Source: Paenibacillus pini JCM 16418 (GTDB taxonomy: Bacteria > Bacillota > Bacilli > Paenibacillales > Paenibacillaceae). From it: DNA of 64,000 nucleotides. Position 1 is the stretch's first letter; every line of letters starts with the position of its first letter. Where the stretch lies: positions 124,001 through 188,000 of the forward strand of contig NZ_BAVZ01000008.1 of NCBI RefSeq assembly GCF_000576305.1. The letters are read 5' to 3'. Below are positions 38,046-45,206 of the stretch, piece by piece. The translations under genes were made by a program, and so were the position numbers. Under the pieces are notes generated by a model, which had not been told where the DNA came from, made no database searches, and was given only the letters and a program-made list of their open reading frames with translations.

Positions 38046-38884
38046 TGGAACAGACACAATCACGCGGAAAAGACATTACAATCTTCACGATTCTATTGGT
38101 CTTAGCGATACTGTTCTTAGCTCCGATCCTGATCGTCCTGATGAACTCCTTCAAAGGTAAGTTTTTCATTAGTGATACGCCCTTCCAATTCCCGAATGGA
38201 GATACATTCTCAGGGCTTAGCAACTATACCAGTGGTATTGAAAAAATCAACTTCTTTAGTGCCTTCGGTATGTCACTCTTTATAACGGTATGTTCTGTAG
38301 CTGTTATCGTCTTACTGACTTCCATGACAGCATGGTATATTTCCCGGGTTAAGTCGAAGTTTAATTCGTTTCTATACTACATCTTTGTTTTCTCCATGAT
38401 CGTTCCATTCCAAATGGTTATGTTTACGATGACAAAGACAGCTAATGTTCTGCACCTAGATAACCCAATCGGAATTATACTCATCTACTTGGGATTTGGT
38501 TCAGGATTATCGGTGTTCTTATTTAGTGGATTTGTTAAGTCCATACCGCTTGAAATTGAAGAAGCCGTTATGATTGATGGGTGTAACCCAGCTCAATCGT
38601 TCTTTAAAGTCGTATTACCGATTCTGAAGCCGATTGCGATCACGGTTGCGATTCTGAATGTCATGTGGGTATGGAATGACTACCTGTTACCTTATCTAAC
38701 CATTGGTAATGAATGGAAGACAATTCCGGTAGCTATCCAATATCTTAAAGGTGGATATGGATCTGTTGATATGGGAGCGATGATGGCGATGCTAGTCTTA
38801 GCTATTATCCCAATCGTCATATTCTACTTATTCTGCCAAAAGTATATTATTGAAGGCGTAGTTGCAGGCGCTGTTAAGGGTTAA
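38045..38884 (+). CDS. ABC sugar permease, MalG/UgpE class
   Basis: This 279-residue permease has an N-terminal helix (FTILLVLAILFLAPILIVLM). It has PFQMVMFTMTKTANVLHLDN, the EAA loop EEAVMIDGCNPAQSFFKVVL, and a C-terminus (FCQKYIIEGVVAGAVKG) characteristic of the class. It overlaps the previous gene by one base (TAATG), which implies coupled translation. It ends the operon before a strong terminator. Confidence 0.93.
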   Translation: MEQTQSRGKDITIFTILLVLAILFLAPILIVLMNSFKGKFFISDTPFQFPNGDTFSGLSNYTSGIEKINFFSAFGMSLFITVCSVAVIVLLTSMTAWYISRVKSKFNSFLYYIFVFSMIVPFQMVMFTMTKTANVLHLDNPIGIILIYLGFGSGLSVFLFSGFVKSIPLEIEEAVMIDGCNPAQSFFKVVLPILKPIAITVAILNVMWVWNDYLLPYLTIGNEWKTIPVAIQYLKGGYGSVDMGAMMAMLVLAIIPIVIFYLFCQKYIIEGVVAGAVKG

Positions 38885-38905
38885 GCTGTAAATAGGAAAC
38901 GGATA

Positions 38906-38960
38906 GTAGGGTTGCTTTTCGGTTGACTATGACTCACCGAGAAGAACCCTACTTTTTTTA
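38906..38960 (+). terminator. Terminator of ABC sugar operon
   Basis: GTAGGGTT (38906-38913), continuing through CTTTTCGGT, pairs with ACCGAGAAG and AACCCTAC (38945-38952). A T-run follows. Confidence 0.88.
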
Positions 38961-39072
38961 CATCTTGCTTGTCTTCTATGGACTGAACTGCTATTCTCTA
39001 TGAGAATGTAATTTACAGAGATATATTTCCTGTTTTCCTAGGGAAATGGATTAAACTACGATGTAAGGGAAG

Positions 39073-40110
39073 ATGGATATGGGGGCTTCTATTACAATTA
39101 TAGATATTGCAAGAATGTGCGGGGTGGGTGTAACCACCGTATCAAGAGCGATAAATAATCATCCAGATATTAATGACGAAACCAAAGCGATGGTTATGAA
39201 GGTTATCAAAGAAAATCATTATGTTCCAAACAACAGTGCTAGAAATTTGAAGCGTTCTGCTTCTAAGACAATCGCAGTCTTAATTAAAGGTATAACGAAC
39301 CCCTTTTTCAACCAAATGATTCAGGTTTTTGAAAAGGAAATTAAGCGGAAAAAGTACTCATTTATTCTTCAACGTGTAGATGATAAACAAGATGAAATTG
39401 ACGTTGCTATTGAACTGGAGAAGGAAAAACGTCTCAAAGGGATTGTTTTTCTCGGAGGATATTTCTCTCACTCTAAAGAAAAGCTTGATCAATTAACCGT
39501 TCCTTTCGTTTTGAGTACAATCGGAATGACTGATGAATTTGACGCTAACGATTATTCTTCAGTATCGGTTGATGACTTTAAAGAGAGTTATAAAATGGTA
39601 GATTATTTATGTAATCAAGGACATGATAAGATCGCAATCATTACGGCTTCCATGGATGATGTGAGTATCGGGAAACTGAGATATGATGGATACAAGAAAG
39701 CTTTAGAGGATAATGGCATTCCTTTTAATAACCAATTAGTCCGTTGTATGAAGGAAGATATTGAAAGCTATTCCATGGAAAATGGATATATGGTTACGAA
39801 AGAATTGCTAGAATCTTCAGAGGAATTTACGGCTATTTATGCCCTCTCGGATAATCTAGCCATTGGTGCATGCAAGGCGATTATTGAAGCTGGGAAGAGC
39901 GTGCCAGAGGATTACTCCGTTGCAGGCTTTGATGGACTGGATATCACATTCTATTATAACCCTTCCATTACGACCATTAGACAGCCTGTGGATGAAATCG
40001 CAGAAGAAACGATTCGAGTTCTGTTCGATTTGATCAACAAGAAGATTACACACGCACATCGGATTTTTCCTGCGGAACTCATTGTGAGGGAGTCTACGAA
40101 AAGCCGATAA
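39073..40110 (+). CDS. LacI-family transcriptional regulator
   Basis: This is a 345-residue regulator. The helix-turn-helix reads TIIDIARMCGVGVTTVSRAI, followed by the hinge NNSARNLKRSASKTI. The periplasmic-binding-like sensor domain includes IAVLIKGITNPFFNQMIQVF, DKIAIITASMDDVSIGKLRY and EDYSVAGFDGLDITFYYNPS. It has the usual family length. The first ATG (39073) or the third codon ATG (39079, better spaced from AAGGGAAG) may be the start. It most likely controls the transporter operon immediately upstream, whose leader has LacI-like operators. Confidence 0.93.
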   Translation: MDMGASITIIDIARMCGVGVTTVSRAINNHPDINDETKAMVMKVIKENHYVPNNSARNLKRSASKTIAVLIKGITNPFFNQMIQVFEKEIKRKKYSFILQRVDDKQDEIDVAIELEKEKRLKGIVFLGGYFSHSKEKLDQLTVPFVLSTIGMTDEFDANDYSSVSVDDFKESYKMVDYLCNQGHDKIAIITASMDDVSIGKLRYDGYKKALEDNGIPFNNQLVRCMKEDIESYSMENGYMVTKELLESSEEFTAIYALSDNLAIGACKAIIEAGKSVPEDYSVAGFDGLDITFYYNPSITTIRQPVDEIAEETIRVLFDLINKKITHAHRIFPAELIVRESTKSR

Positions 40111-40121
40111 AAATTGATAAA

Positions 40122-40156
40122 AGAAGGCCCTAGCATGTATGATGCTAGGGCCTTCT
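40122..40156. terminator. Convergent-gene terminator hairpin
   Basis: AGAAGGCCCTAGCAT (40122-40136) pairs perfectly with 40142-40156. It lies between the converging LacI and membrane-protein genes. Flanking T-tracts are weak on the + side. Confidence 0.75.
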
Positions 40157-40164
40157 GTTGTTAT

Positions 40165-40188
40165 CCAGTACGTTTACCAGTACGTTTA
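40165..40188. repeat. Tandem 12-base repeat
   Basis: CCAGTACGTTTA occurs twice head-to-tail (40165-40176 and 40177-40188) and covers the stop codon of the leftward membrane-protein gene. The cause is unknown; slippage duplication is simplest. Confidence 0.7.
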
Positions 40189-40584
40189 TTTGCTTGAATC
40201 ACTGGCAAATATCTTTTTATCAAAGAATACAATAGAGATAAATAAAACAATGGCTACAAGCAGGATGCAGGCAGGAATAATGAATGAGAGAAGCGATGCT
40301 GTGTTTGGCATTTTATAATAGAACAACATGCCAAGTGGCATAAGTCCGCCACCGATCAGGCTGGTCCAGAAATGGATTCGAGCCGTCTTTTTCATACTTA
40401 TGTCTTTGAATACTTTATAGAAAATACCATAGGCAAAAAGGGTAAGCCATCCGACAACAAGGATATGTGCATGGGCTGGCGTTAGTGAATAATCTTTTTT
40501 GCCTGCCATATCCGAGCCAATGAGTGCGCCAAGCAATGAATAAAGTGCTGCAATACGGATGAACCATTTACTATAATTAATCAT
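40186..40584 (-). CDS. Four-helix membrane protein with HAH motif (cytochrome-oxidase-subunit-I-like)
   Basis: This 132-residue protein has four hydrophobic segments (WFIRIAALYSLLGALIG, HAHILVVGWLTLFAYGIFY, FWTSLIGGGLMPLGMLF, FIIPACILLVAIVLFI). TPAHAHILVVGW resembles the His pair of NnrS- and oxidase-subunit-I-like heme proteins, but the protein is far too short to be an oxidase. It is divergent from an Rrf2 regulator, which suggests a redox or nitric-oxide stress link (inference). The function is not established. Confidence 0.75.
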   Translation of the reverse strand: MINYSKWFIRIAALYSLLGALIGSDMAGKKDYSLTPAHAHILVVGWLTLFAYGIFYKVFKDISMKKTARIHFWTSLIGGGLMPLGMLFYYKMPNTASLLSFIIPACILLVAIVLFISIVFFDKKIFASDSSK

Positions 40585-40659
40585 GTGTTTATACTCTCCT
40601 TCAAGTTTTAATTGAATGGCTAAGCATACACTAGAAATATGAACGGAGAATGAACGGCA

Positions 40660-40711
40660 TTGACAATTTACAAAGCTGAACTATAATAGATATTACAGAC
40701 TCGTAAAGTCT
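40660..40711 (+). promoter_or_regulatory. Promoter and candidate Rrf2 operator
   Basis: TTGACA (40660-40665), 16 bases, then TATAAT (40682-40687) is a strong sigma-A promoter for the Rrf2 gene. Just downstream lies TTAC-N6-GTAA (about 40692-40707), a palindrome placed for autorepression. Confidence 0.65.
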
Positions 40712-40728
40712 TTTATTATGGAGAAGGG

Positions 40729-41136
40729 ATGAAGACATTGAAGTATTCAAAAGCTACGAATTACGCTCTTCACACAATGTTGCATTTAGCATTGTCAAAT
40801 TCGACGAAACCTGTAGGTGTACAAATTTTAGCAGAACAGCAAAAAGTATCCCCAACGTATTTGTCTAAGATACTTACGAAGCTTGTCAAAGAAGGTATGG
40901 TTGCATCTGCTTCAGGAGCTAATGGTGGATACTCATTAACAAAAGGGTGGGAATCCATTTCGTTTCTCGATATTATCTATGCTATTGAAGGAAAGTCTTC
41001 ATTGTTTGATTGTGATTTAAATCATGGGCCTGAATGTTTGATTCAAAAAGTCATGTTAACCTCAGAAGAAAAAATGGAAGAAGAATTAAGACAACAAACC
41101 ATTGCAGGTTTAATAGCTGAAATGACAACGACATAA
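40729..41136 (+). CDS. Rrf2-family transcriptional regulator
   Basis: This 135-residue regulator has the winged helix typical of Rrf2: YSKATNYALHTMLHLAL, PVGVQILAEQQKVSPTYLSK and GANGGYSLTKGWESISFLDI. Members sense iron-sulfur status, cysteine or nitric oxide. Here the cluster-binding region keeps only two cysteines (FDCDLNHGPECLIQ) instead of three, so cluster binding is doubtful. It probably represses itself, the divergent membrane protein and perhaps the downstream flavoprotein. Confidence 0.9.
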   Translation: MKTLKYSKATNYALHTMLHLALSNSTKPVGVQILAEQQKVSPTYLSKILTKLVKEGMVASASGANGGYSLTKGWESISFLDIIYAIEGKSSLFDCDLNHGPECLIQKVMLTSEEKMEEELRQQTIAGLIAEMTTT

Positions 41137-41178
41137 TTAACGTTGTCTTCTGTTACTATAATTAAGGACATAGTGTAT

Positions 41179-41221
41179 CGTTTATATCTTTTTTATTTTT
41201 TAGCTTAATTAAAGATATAAA
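41179..41221. promoter_or_regulatory. Inverted repeat before flavoprotein gene
   Basis: TTTATATCTTT and AAAGATATAAA form an 11-base inverted repeat about 19 bases apart within 41179-41221. It could be an operator or an AT-rich hairpin in the leader. Confidence 0.45.
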
Positions 41222-41271
41222 AGGTCTTTGATGGTTATCATATCATAATGAAATAAGGAGATGGAAGATCA

Positions 41272-42189
41272 ATGAATATGTTAGATTGTATCGTTATAGG
41301 TGGAGGTCCATCTGGATTAAGTGCAAGCTTAACTTTAGGGAGGGCGAGAAGAAACATTGCACTATTTGACGATGGAACGAATCGGAATAAAGTTACACAT
41401 GAGTCACACGGGTTCATCACTCGAGATGGGATAAAACCTCAAGCGTTTAAAGAAATTGGGTTGAAAGAGTTGGAGAATTATCCATCCATATCTTATTTTA
41501 ATACAACAATTACTGAAATAATTAAAGATACTAGTAATGAAAGTTATATTGTCACAACGAAGGATGGTCAGCAATTTAGTACAGAGAAGATTATATTAGC
41601 TACAGGAATTCAAGAAATGTTTTCGATTCAAAATGTAAGAAATTATTATGGGAAAAGTCTGTTTAGTTGCCCGTATTGTGATGGCTGGGAGCTAAGGGAT
41701 AAACCATTAGTTGTAATGGCAGACAAAGAAGAGCGTGCACTGCATATGGCTAAATTAATTTATAACTGGTCTAAGGATTTAGTTGTCGTAACCAATGGAT
41801 TAGAATTATCGAACGAAGGCGTTCAGGAGTTGCAAAAATGTAATATTAAAATAAAATCAGAGCCAATAAAAAATCTAATAGGTGAGGACGGCTATCTTCA
41901 AAAAATTGAATTTGTCACTGGAGAAACGATCACAAGATCAGGTGGATTTGTTATTCCATCCTTTTATCGTCCTAACCAATTTGCTGAGATTCTTGGATGT
42001 GAAATTCAAGATAATGGAGCAGTTGTAACAGATGGTGTTGGTAGAACAACACAAAAGAATATATATATTGCGGGAGAAACTGAAACATCCGGACCCTCCT
42101 CATTAATTATTTCTGCTGCCGATGGTAATAGAGCTGCGGTTTCTGTAAATACGGATCTAACGATGGAACGTTTTGGATTACAGGCATAA
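41272..42189 (+). CDS. Thioredoxin-reductase-like FAD/NAD(P) oxidoreductase
   Basis: This 305-residue flavoprotein has the FAD site DCIVIGGGPSGLSASLTLGR and ILATGIQE. A redox CPYC pair lies in SCPYCDGWELRD. A second FAD block reads NIYIAGETETSGPSSLII. In true bacterial thioredoxin reductase the pair is CATC, whereas CPYCDG(Y/W)E is typical of stand-alone TrxR-like oxidases. These form disulfides in small thiols, for example GliT-like enzymes. It follows an Rrf2 regulator. The substrate is unknown. Confidence 0.9.
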   Translation: MNMLDCIVIGGGPSGLSASLTLGRARRNIALFDDGTNRNKVTHESHGFITRDGIKPQAFKEIGLKELENYPSISYFNTTITEIIKDTSNESYIVTTKDGQQFSTEKIILATGIQEMFSIQNVRNYYGKSLFSCPYCDGWELRDKPLVVMADKEERALHMAKLIYNWSKDLVVVTNGLELSNEGVQELQKCNIKIKSEPIKNLIGEDGYLQKIEFVTGETITRSGGFVIPSFYRPNQFAEILGCEIQDNGAVVTDGVGRTTQKNIYIAGETETSGPSSLIISAADGNRAAVSVNTDLTMERFGLQA

Positions 42190-42223
42190 TTCGTAGAAAA
42201 TGGATCGATGTACATAGACATTG

Positions 42224-42274
42224 TGCAAACGTTTACACAACGAATTATAAATGTTTTAGAGATGAAGCTGACAA
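42224..42274 (-). promoter_or_regulatory. Orphan promoter with cre site (copy of the amylase promoter)
   Basis: The cre-like TGCAAACGTTTACA (42224-42237) is followed, reading leftward, by a -10 (ATTATA on +, 42244-42249) and a -35 (TGACAA on +, 42269-42274) with a 19-base spacer. The arrangement and sequence match the amylase promoter at 44197-44244. Here, however, it points into the 3' end of the flavoprotein gene. Confidence 0.6.
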
Positions 42275-42350
42275 TACAAATATTTATGTAAAATCCTTGT
42301 CGTGTAAGTATTTTCTGCCTAATAAATTGTCATTCGAATAATGGAACGCA

Positions 42351-42385
42351 AAGAAGAGAAGGAAGATGAGTTCCTTCTCTTCTTG
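42351..42385 (-). terminator. Terminator-like hairpin of beta-amylase
   Basis: AAGAAGAGAAGGAA pairs with TTCCTTCTCTTCTT around a six-base loop (about 42351-42385), directly after the amylase stop. The T-run on the minus strand is short. Confidence 0.65.
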
Positions 42386-42392
42386 AAATGAA

Positions 42393-44102
42393 TTATGCTG
42401 AAAAAGGTAGCTTAATCGTTGTATCCATTGCACTTACCGTTGGCGTACCTGATTTAATTGTACCTGCGGCTCCATTAGCTCCCGGTGTAAAGGTAGATGT
42501 ACCGCTATTAAAGAAGTAGTTTGCGGAATTGTTATTATCCCACGTGCCGCTTCCATTATTGAAATCGGCCTCCAACTGAGTTGCTGATCCAATATCAATT
42601 GTAATTTTGCTATACCCAGGATAAGCGGTTCCTGCATCTGTCATAGCAACGCCAGGTGCAGTCGTCCATGTGCCTCCGGCTGGGCGATAGTGAATATAGG
42701 GGGAGGCATAGCCTCTCTTGTAATAAATCGTAACGCTGTTGCTTACGCTTGGCTTGGTATGACTGATAACGTATTGCTTGAATCCAGCCATATTGCTGCT
42801 TGCCGTGCCATCACTATTCACTAAATTTGCAAGGCGTAGCAATGTAAATCCATTGTAGTTCCACTTCATCATTTTCTCTTCGATCTTTTGGAAGTTACCC
42901 GTTGCCAGTGCATTCTCACCATTCAAGCGAACACCTTTGCTATTTGCTATGGCAGATACGGTATCTACCAATGTAGAAGGCTTGGAGTAGGCAGGTGCGC
43001 TACCGTCATCATTCATTTCTAAACAGGTAAAAGTTAAGTCTAAATTGCTGTCCTTAAATTTTTGAATGAGTGAGTTGTAATCGTAATAGCCCGCTGTATA
43101 TTCTGCACTATGTGGGGAGGTGGGGTTATTGTATTGCCAGTGAAGACCGGATACCTTCGCACCGATCGGAACGCCGAATACAGAGTCGAATTTGCTATGA
43201 GCTGCGGCAGCGATCACGCCAAGATGATTCTCAAGCACGCTTTGGTACCATCTCAGGAAGTCTTTACCGTAGGTAATATTGTAACCGCCTGTGGAGAAGA
43301 AGGAATCCCCATCATCGGGAGGATTGATTTGGCTTACATTGGTCAGAGATAAGCCCCAGGCTTGGTTTACACCACTGAGAGAGCCATATTTACTAATCAT
43401 AGCGTTTCTAAACGCATTCTTCGCTGTATCCGTATATACTTGGAACTTGCCACGACTAGGATAACTCCAGCCAGCAGCGCTGTAATAAGAAGGGTATCGT
43501 AATTCTCCGGAAGGACCGGCACTTAAATAGATTTTAGGAATGATGGATTTATAGCTAGCAAAGTTTGTTGCAAAAGAGCCGTAGAGGTCACTATATTGCT
43601 GGTTTATCCCACTCCAGAATGGTGAAATGGCTTCATTATTCACATAACCCGTTTCACTCTTGTATTTCATTTCATCCGCAGAGCCTTTGCTCCAGAGCCA
43701 AGCTGGAAGCGGGATATTACAATCATCTCCGGGATTCCCACCACAAGTATGTGTGGATAGAATGGGTACCCATTTGAGTCCAGATTCGCTGACAGCGTTT
43801 GCATAAGTTTTGTAGTAGCTCCAATCAAATTGGTTATCTCCAGCCGCTTCTACATCTCCCCACCACACATCGGTAGTTAGAGCATAAACACCATTATCCT
43901 TCAATGTCTTGAGTTGCTTTTTAAATGCAGTCCAATCCGTAATTTTTACTAAGGGTGCCATGACAGAAGCTTTAAAATCTGTGGCCACATCAGCATTTGC
44001 TGTACCTGAGCTAGAAAATACACCTACAACCGTAGAGAAAAGTAAGAAAAAACCTAATGCAAGTATACGAGCTTTTCTCCAACCCATTTGACTTGATTTC
44101 AA
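42393..44102 (-). CDS. Secreted GH14 beta-amylase with starch-binding domain
   Basis: The enzyme releases maltose from starch ends. A signal peptide (KARILALGFFLLFSTVVGVF then SSSGTANA) directs export. The GH14 barrel follows: GVYALTTDVWWGDVEAAGDN, LSTHTCGGNPGDDCNIPLP, SAGPSGELRYPSY (catalytic Glu) and GVRLNGENALATG (second Glu). The C-terminal region TIYYKRGYASPYIHYRPAGG looks like a CBM25-type starch-binding module. I prefer the TTG at 44102, nine bases after GAGGAGG; an ATG at 44111 abuts that site and the frame is open to 44201. The mature enzyme is extracellular. The cre at its promoter predicts glucose repression. Confidence 0.93.
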   Translation of the reverse strand: MKSSQMGWRKARILALGFFLLFSTVVGVFSSSGTANADVATDFKASVMAPLVKITDWTAFKKQLKTLKDNGVYALTTDVWWGDVEAAGDNQFDWSYYKTYANAVSESGLKWVPILSTHTCGGNPGDDCNIPLPAWLWSKGSADEMKYKSETGYVNNEAISPFWSGINQQYSDLYGSFATNFASYKSIIPKIYLSAGPSGELRYPSYYSAAGWSYPSRGKFQVYTDTAKNAFRNAMISKYGSLSGVNQAWGLSLTNVSQINPPDDGDSFFSTGGYNITYGKDFLRWYQSVLENHLGVIAAAAHSKFDSVFGVPIGAKVSGLHWQYNNPTSPHSAEYTAGYYDYNSLIQKFKDSNLDLTFTCLEMNDDGSAPAYSKPSTLVDTVSAIANSKGVRLNGENALATGNFQKIEEKMMKWNYNGFTLLRLANLVNSDGTASSNMAGFKQYVISHTKPSVSNSVTIYYKRGYASPYIHYRPAGGTWTTAPGVAMTDAGTAYPGYSKITIDIGSATQLEADFNNGSGTWDNNNSANYFFNSGTSTFTPGANGAAGTIKSGTPTVSAMDTTIKLPFSA

Positions 44103-44196
44103 AATGGTCATCCTCCTCTTTTGTGAAAATAGCTTCCTAAGCACAGTGAAGGGCCCTTCGCAAAACTCAGGAAATGTGGACATATATCCGAGTTTG

Positions 44197-44244
44197 TGCA
44201 AACGTTTACATAAGAATTATAAACGACATGGTTAAAGATGACAA
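44197..44244 (-). promoter_or_regulatory. Beta-amylase promoter with cre site
   Basis: Reading leftward: -35 TTGTCA (44239-44244), a 17-base spacer, -10 TATAAT (44216-44221). Then the cre-like TGCAAACGTTTACA (44197-44210), one mismatch from consensus, lies at the likely transcription start. This is the classic layout for CcpA repression. Confidence 0.75.
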
Positions 44245-44394
44245 TATATTTTATATTTTACTAAAAACAGAACGTCTACTCCTGCTTAATATCTTTGGTA
44301 AATATGCCCCGTGTTAAATTCCTCATGCTCACATATTCGAACATCAACAGGACCATAATAATTGGTAATTAGCTAACAGAGAGGTTGGGATCAT

Positions 44395-44787
44395 ATGAAT
44401 CAGGCAACGGAGCGTATACAAGACTTATTGAATGCGTCCATTCAAATTATTGATCACATGGAGGAAAGTGGCGAAACTGCATCGCAGGTGAAGCAAATCA
44501 AGCAAATGCTCCAGCAACAAACGGCACAGTTAACCAATGGAAGTATACAGTCATTGGAAAGTTTGAATCCGTCCCTCGCGCAGGTGCTTCGAGTGGTTAA
44601 CCAACTGCAACAAGAAACAGAACAAAAGTATAGTGAAGCGACGGGGAATGCGACGGAACAATTTGAAGCCAAGGAAATAGAGAAGCAACTACAGTTCCCA
44701 GCTGCGTATCATGAGAAAATCGATTATAAAAGCTTGCATAAGATTAGTCTAAATCTAGAGGAAGCTCAGTCCCTCTTATCGCATTGA
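44395..44787 (+). CDS. Hypothetical coiled-coil protein
   Basis: I do not recognise this 130-residue protein. It is acidic, Gln/Glu-rich and predicted to be mostly helical (MEESGETASQVKQIKQMLQQ, VVNQLQQETEQKYSEATGNA), without cysteine, signal peptide or membrane segment. A ribosome site GAGAGG precedes the ATG. It is a single-gene unit between the amylase promoter and the RHS locus. Confidence 0.75.
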   Translation: MNQATERIQDLLNASIQIIDHMEESGETASQVKQIKQMLQQQTAQLTNGSIQSLESLNPSLAQVLRVVNQLQQETEQKYSEATGNATEQFEAKEIEKQLQFPAAYHEKIDYKSLHKISLNLEEAQSLLSH

Positions 44788-44880
44788 TCTTAAACAGAGC
44801 ATTCCACTTTATAACTCAAGTAAACGGCCCATGTATTGTGGTAGGCAACTCGGATTGACCCTATAACGTTGAGACATACC

Positions 44881-44943
44881 AAAACACCTTCAAGAGTGGA
44901 ACTCCGTCGATAAGATAGGAGATCCGCTTGGGAAGGTGTTTTT
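44881..44943 (+). terminator. Long two-stage hairpin with T-run
   Basis: AAAACACCTTC (44881-44891) pairs with GAAGGTGTTTT at the far end. Inside it AGTGGAACTCC pairs with GGAGATCCGCT, with one mismatch and one G-T pair. A T-run ends it at 44943. It lies about 95 bases past the preceding gene. The length and two-stage form are unusual for a plain terminator, so it may be a repeat-type element. Confidence 0.6.
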
Positions 44944-45097
44944 GCGTTATAAACGATAGTGAGAGTGATTTGTCTCGTTTTTTTATTTAAATCCATTACT
45001 TTTTTTCGAGTTAAAACGACAAAATAAATAATTGATTTGCTATGAGAATGCATTATTCATATGAATTTAAGTATTCTGAACTATTGATTATGGGTAG

Positions 45098-45116
45098 TTT
45101 TTACTTCTAGTAAAAA
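45098..45116. promoter_or_regulatory. Inverted repeat in the leader of the toxin locus
   Basis: TTTTTAC (45098-45104) and GTAAAAA (45110-45116) flank a five-base centre, about 90 bases before the first secreted protein. It is a possible operator. Apart from this and the 44881 hairpin I see no clear signal in 44788-45206. Confidence 0.35.
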
Positions 45117-45206
45117 ATTAGGATAAACATTCTATATATTCCATGATTAATAAGTCGATATTAACCTAGGGGGTTATTAACAAAAATTGTAGAAGGAGGA
45201 AAAAGG

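Noticed and set aside
40165..40188. Tandem 12-base repeat as an attachment site
   Set aside because: No integrase, transposase or foreign segment lies next to it. Simple duplication is enough.
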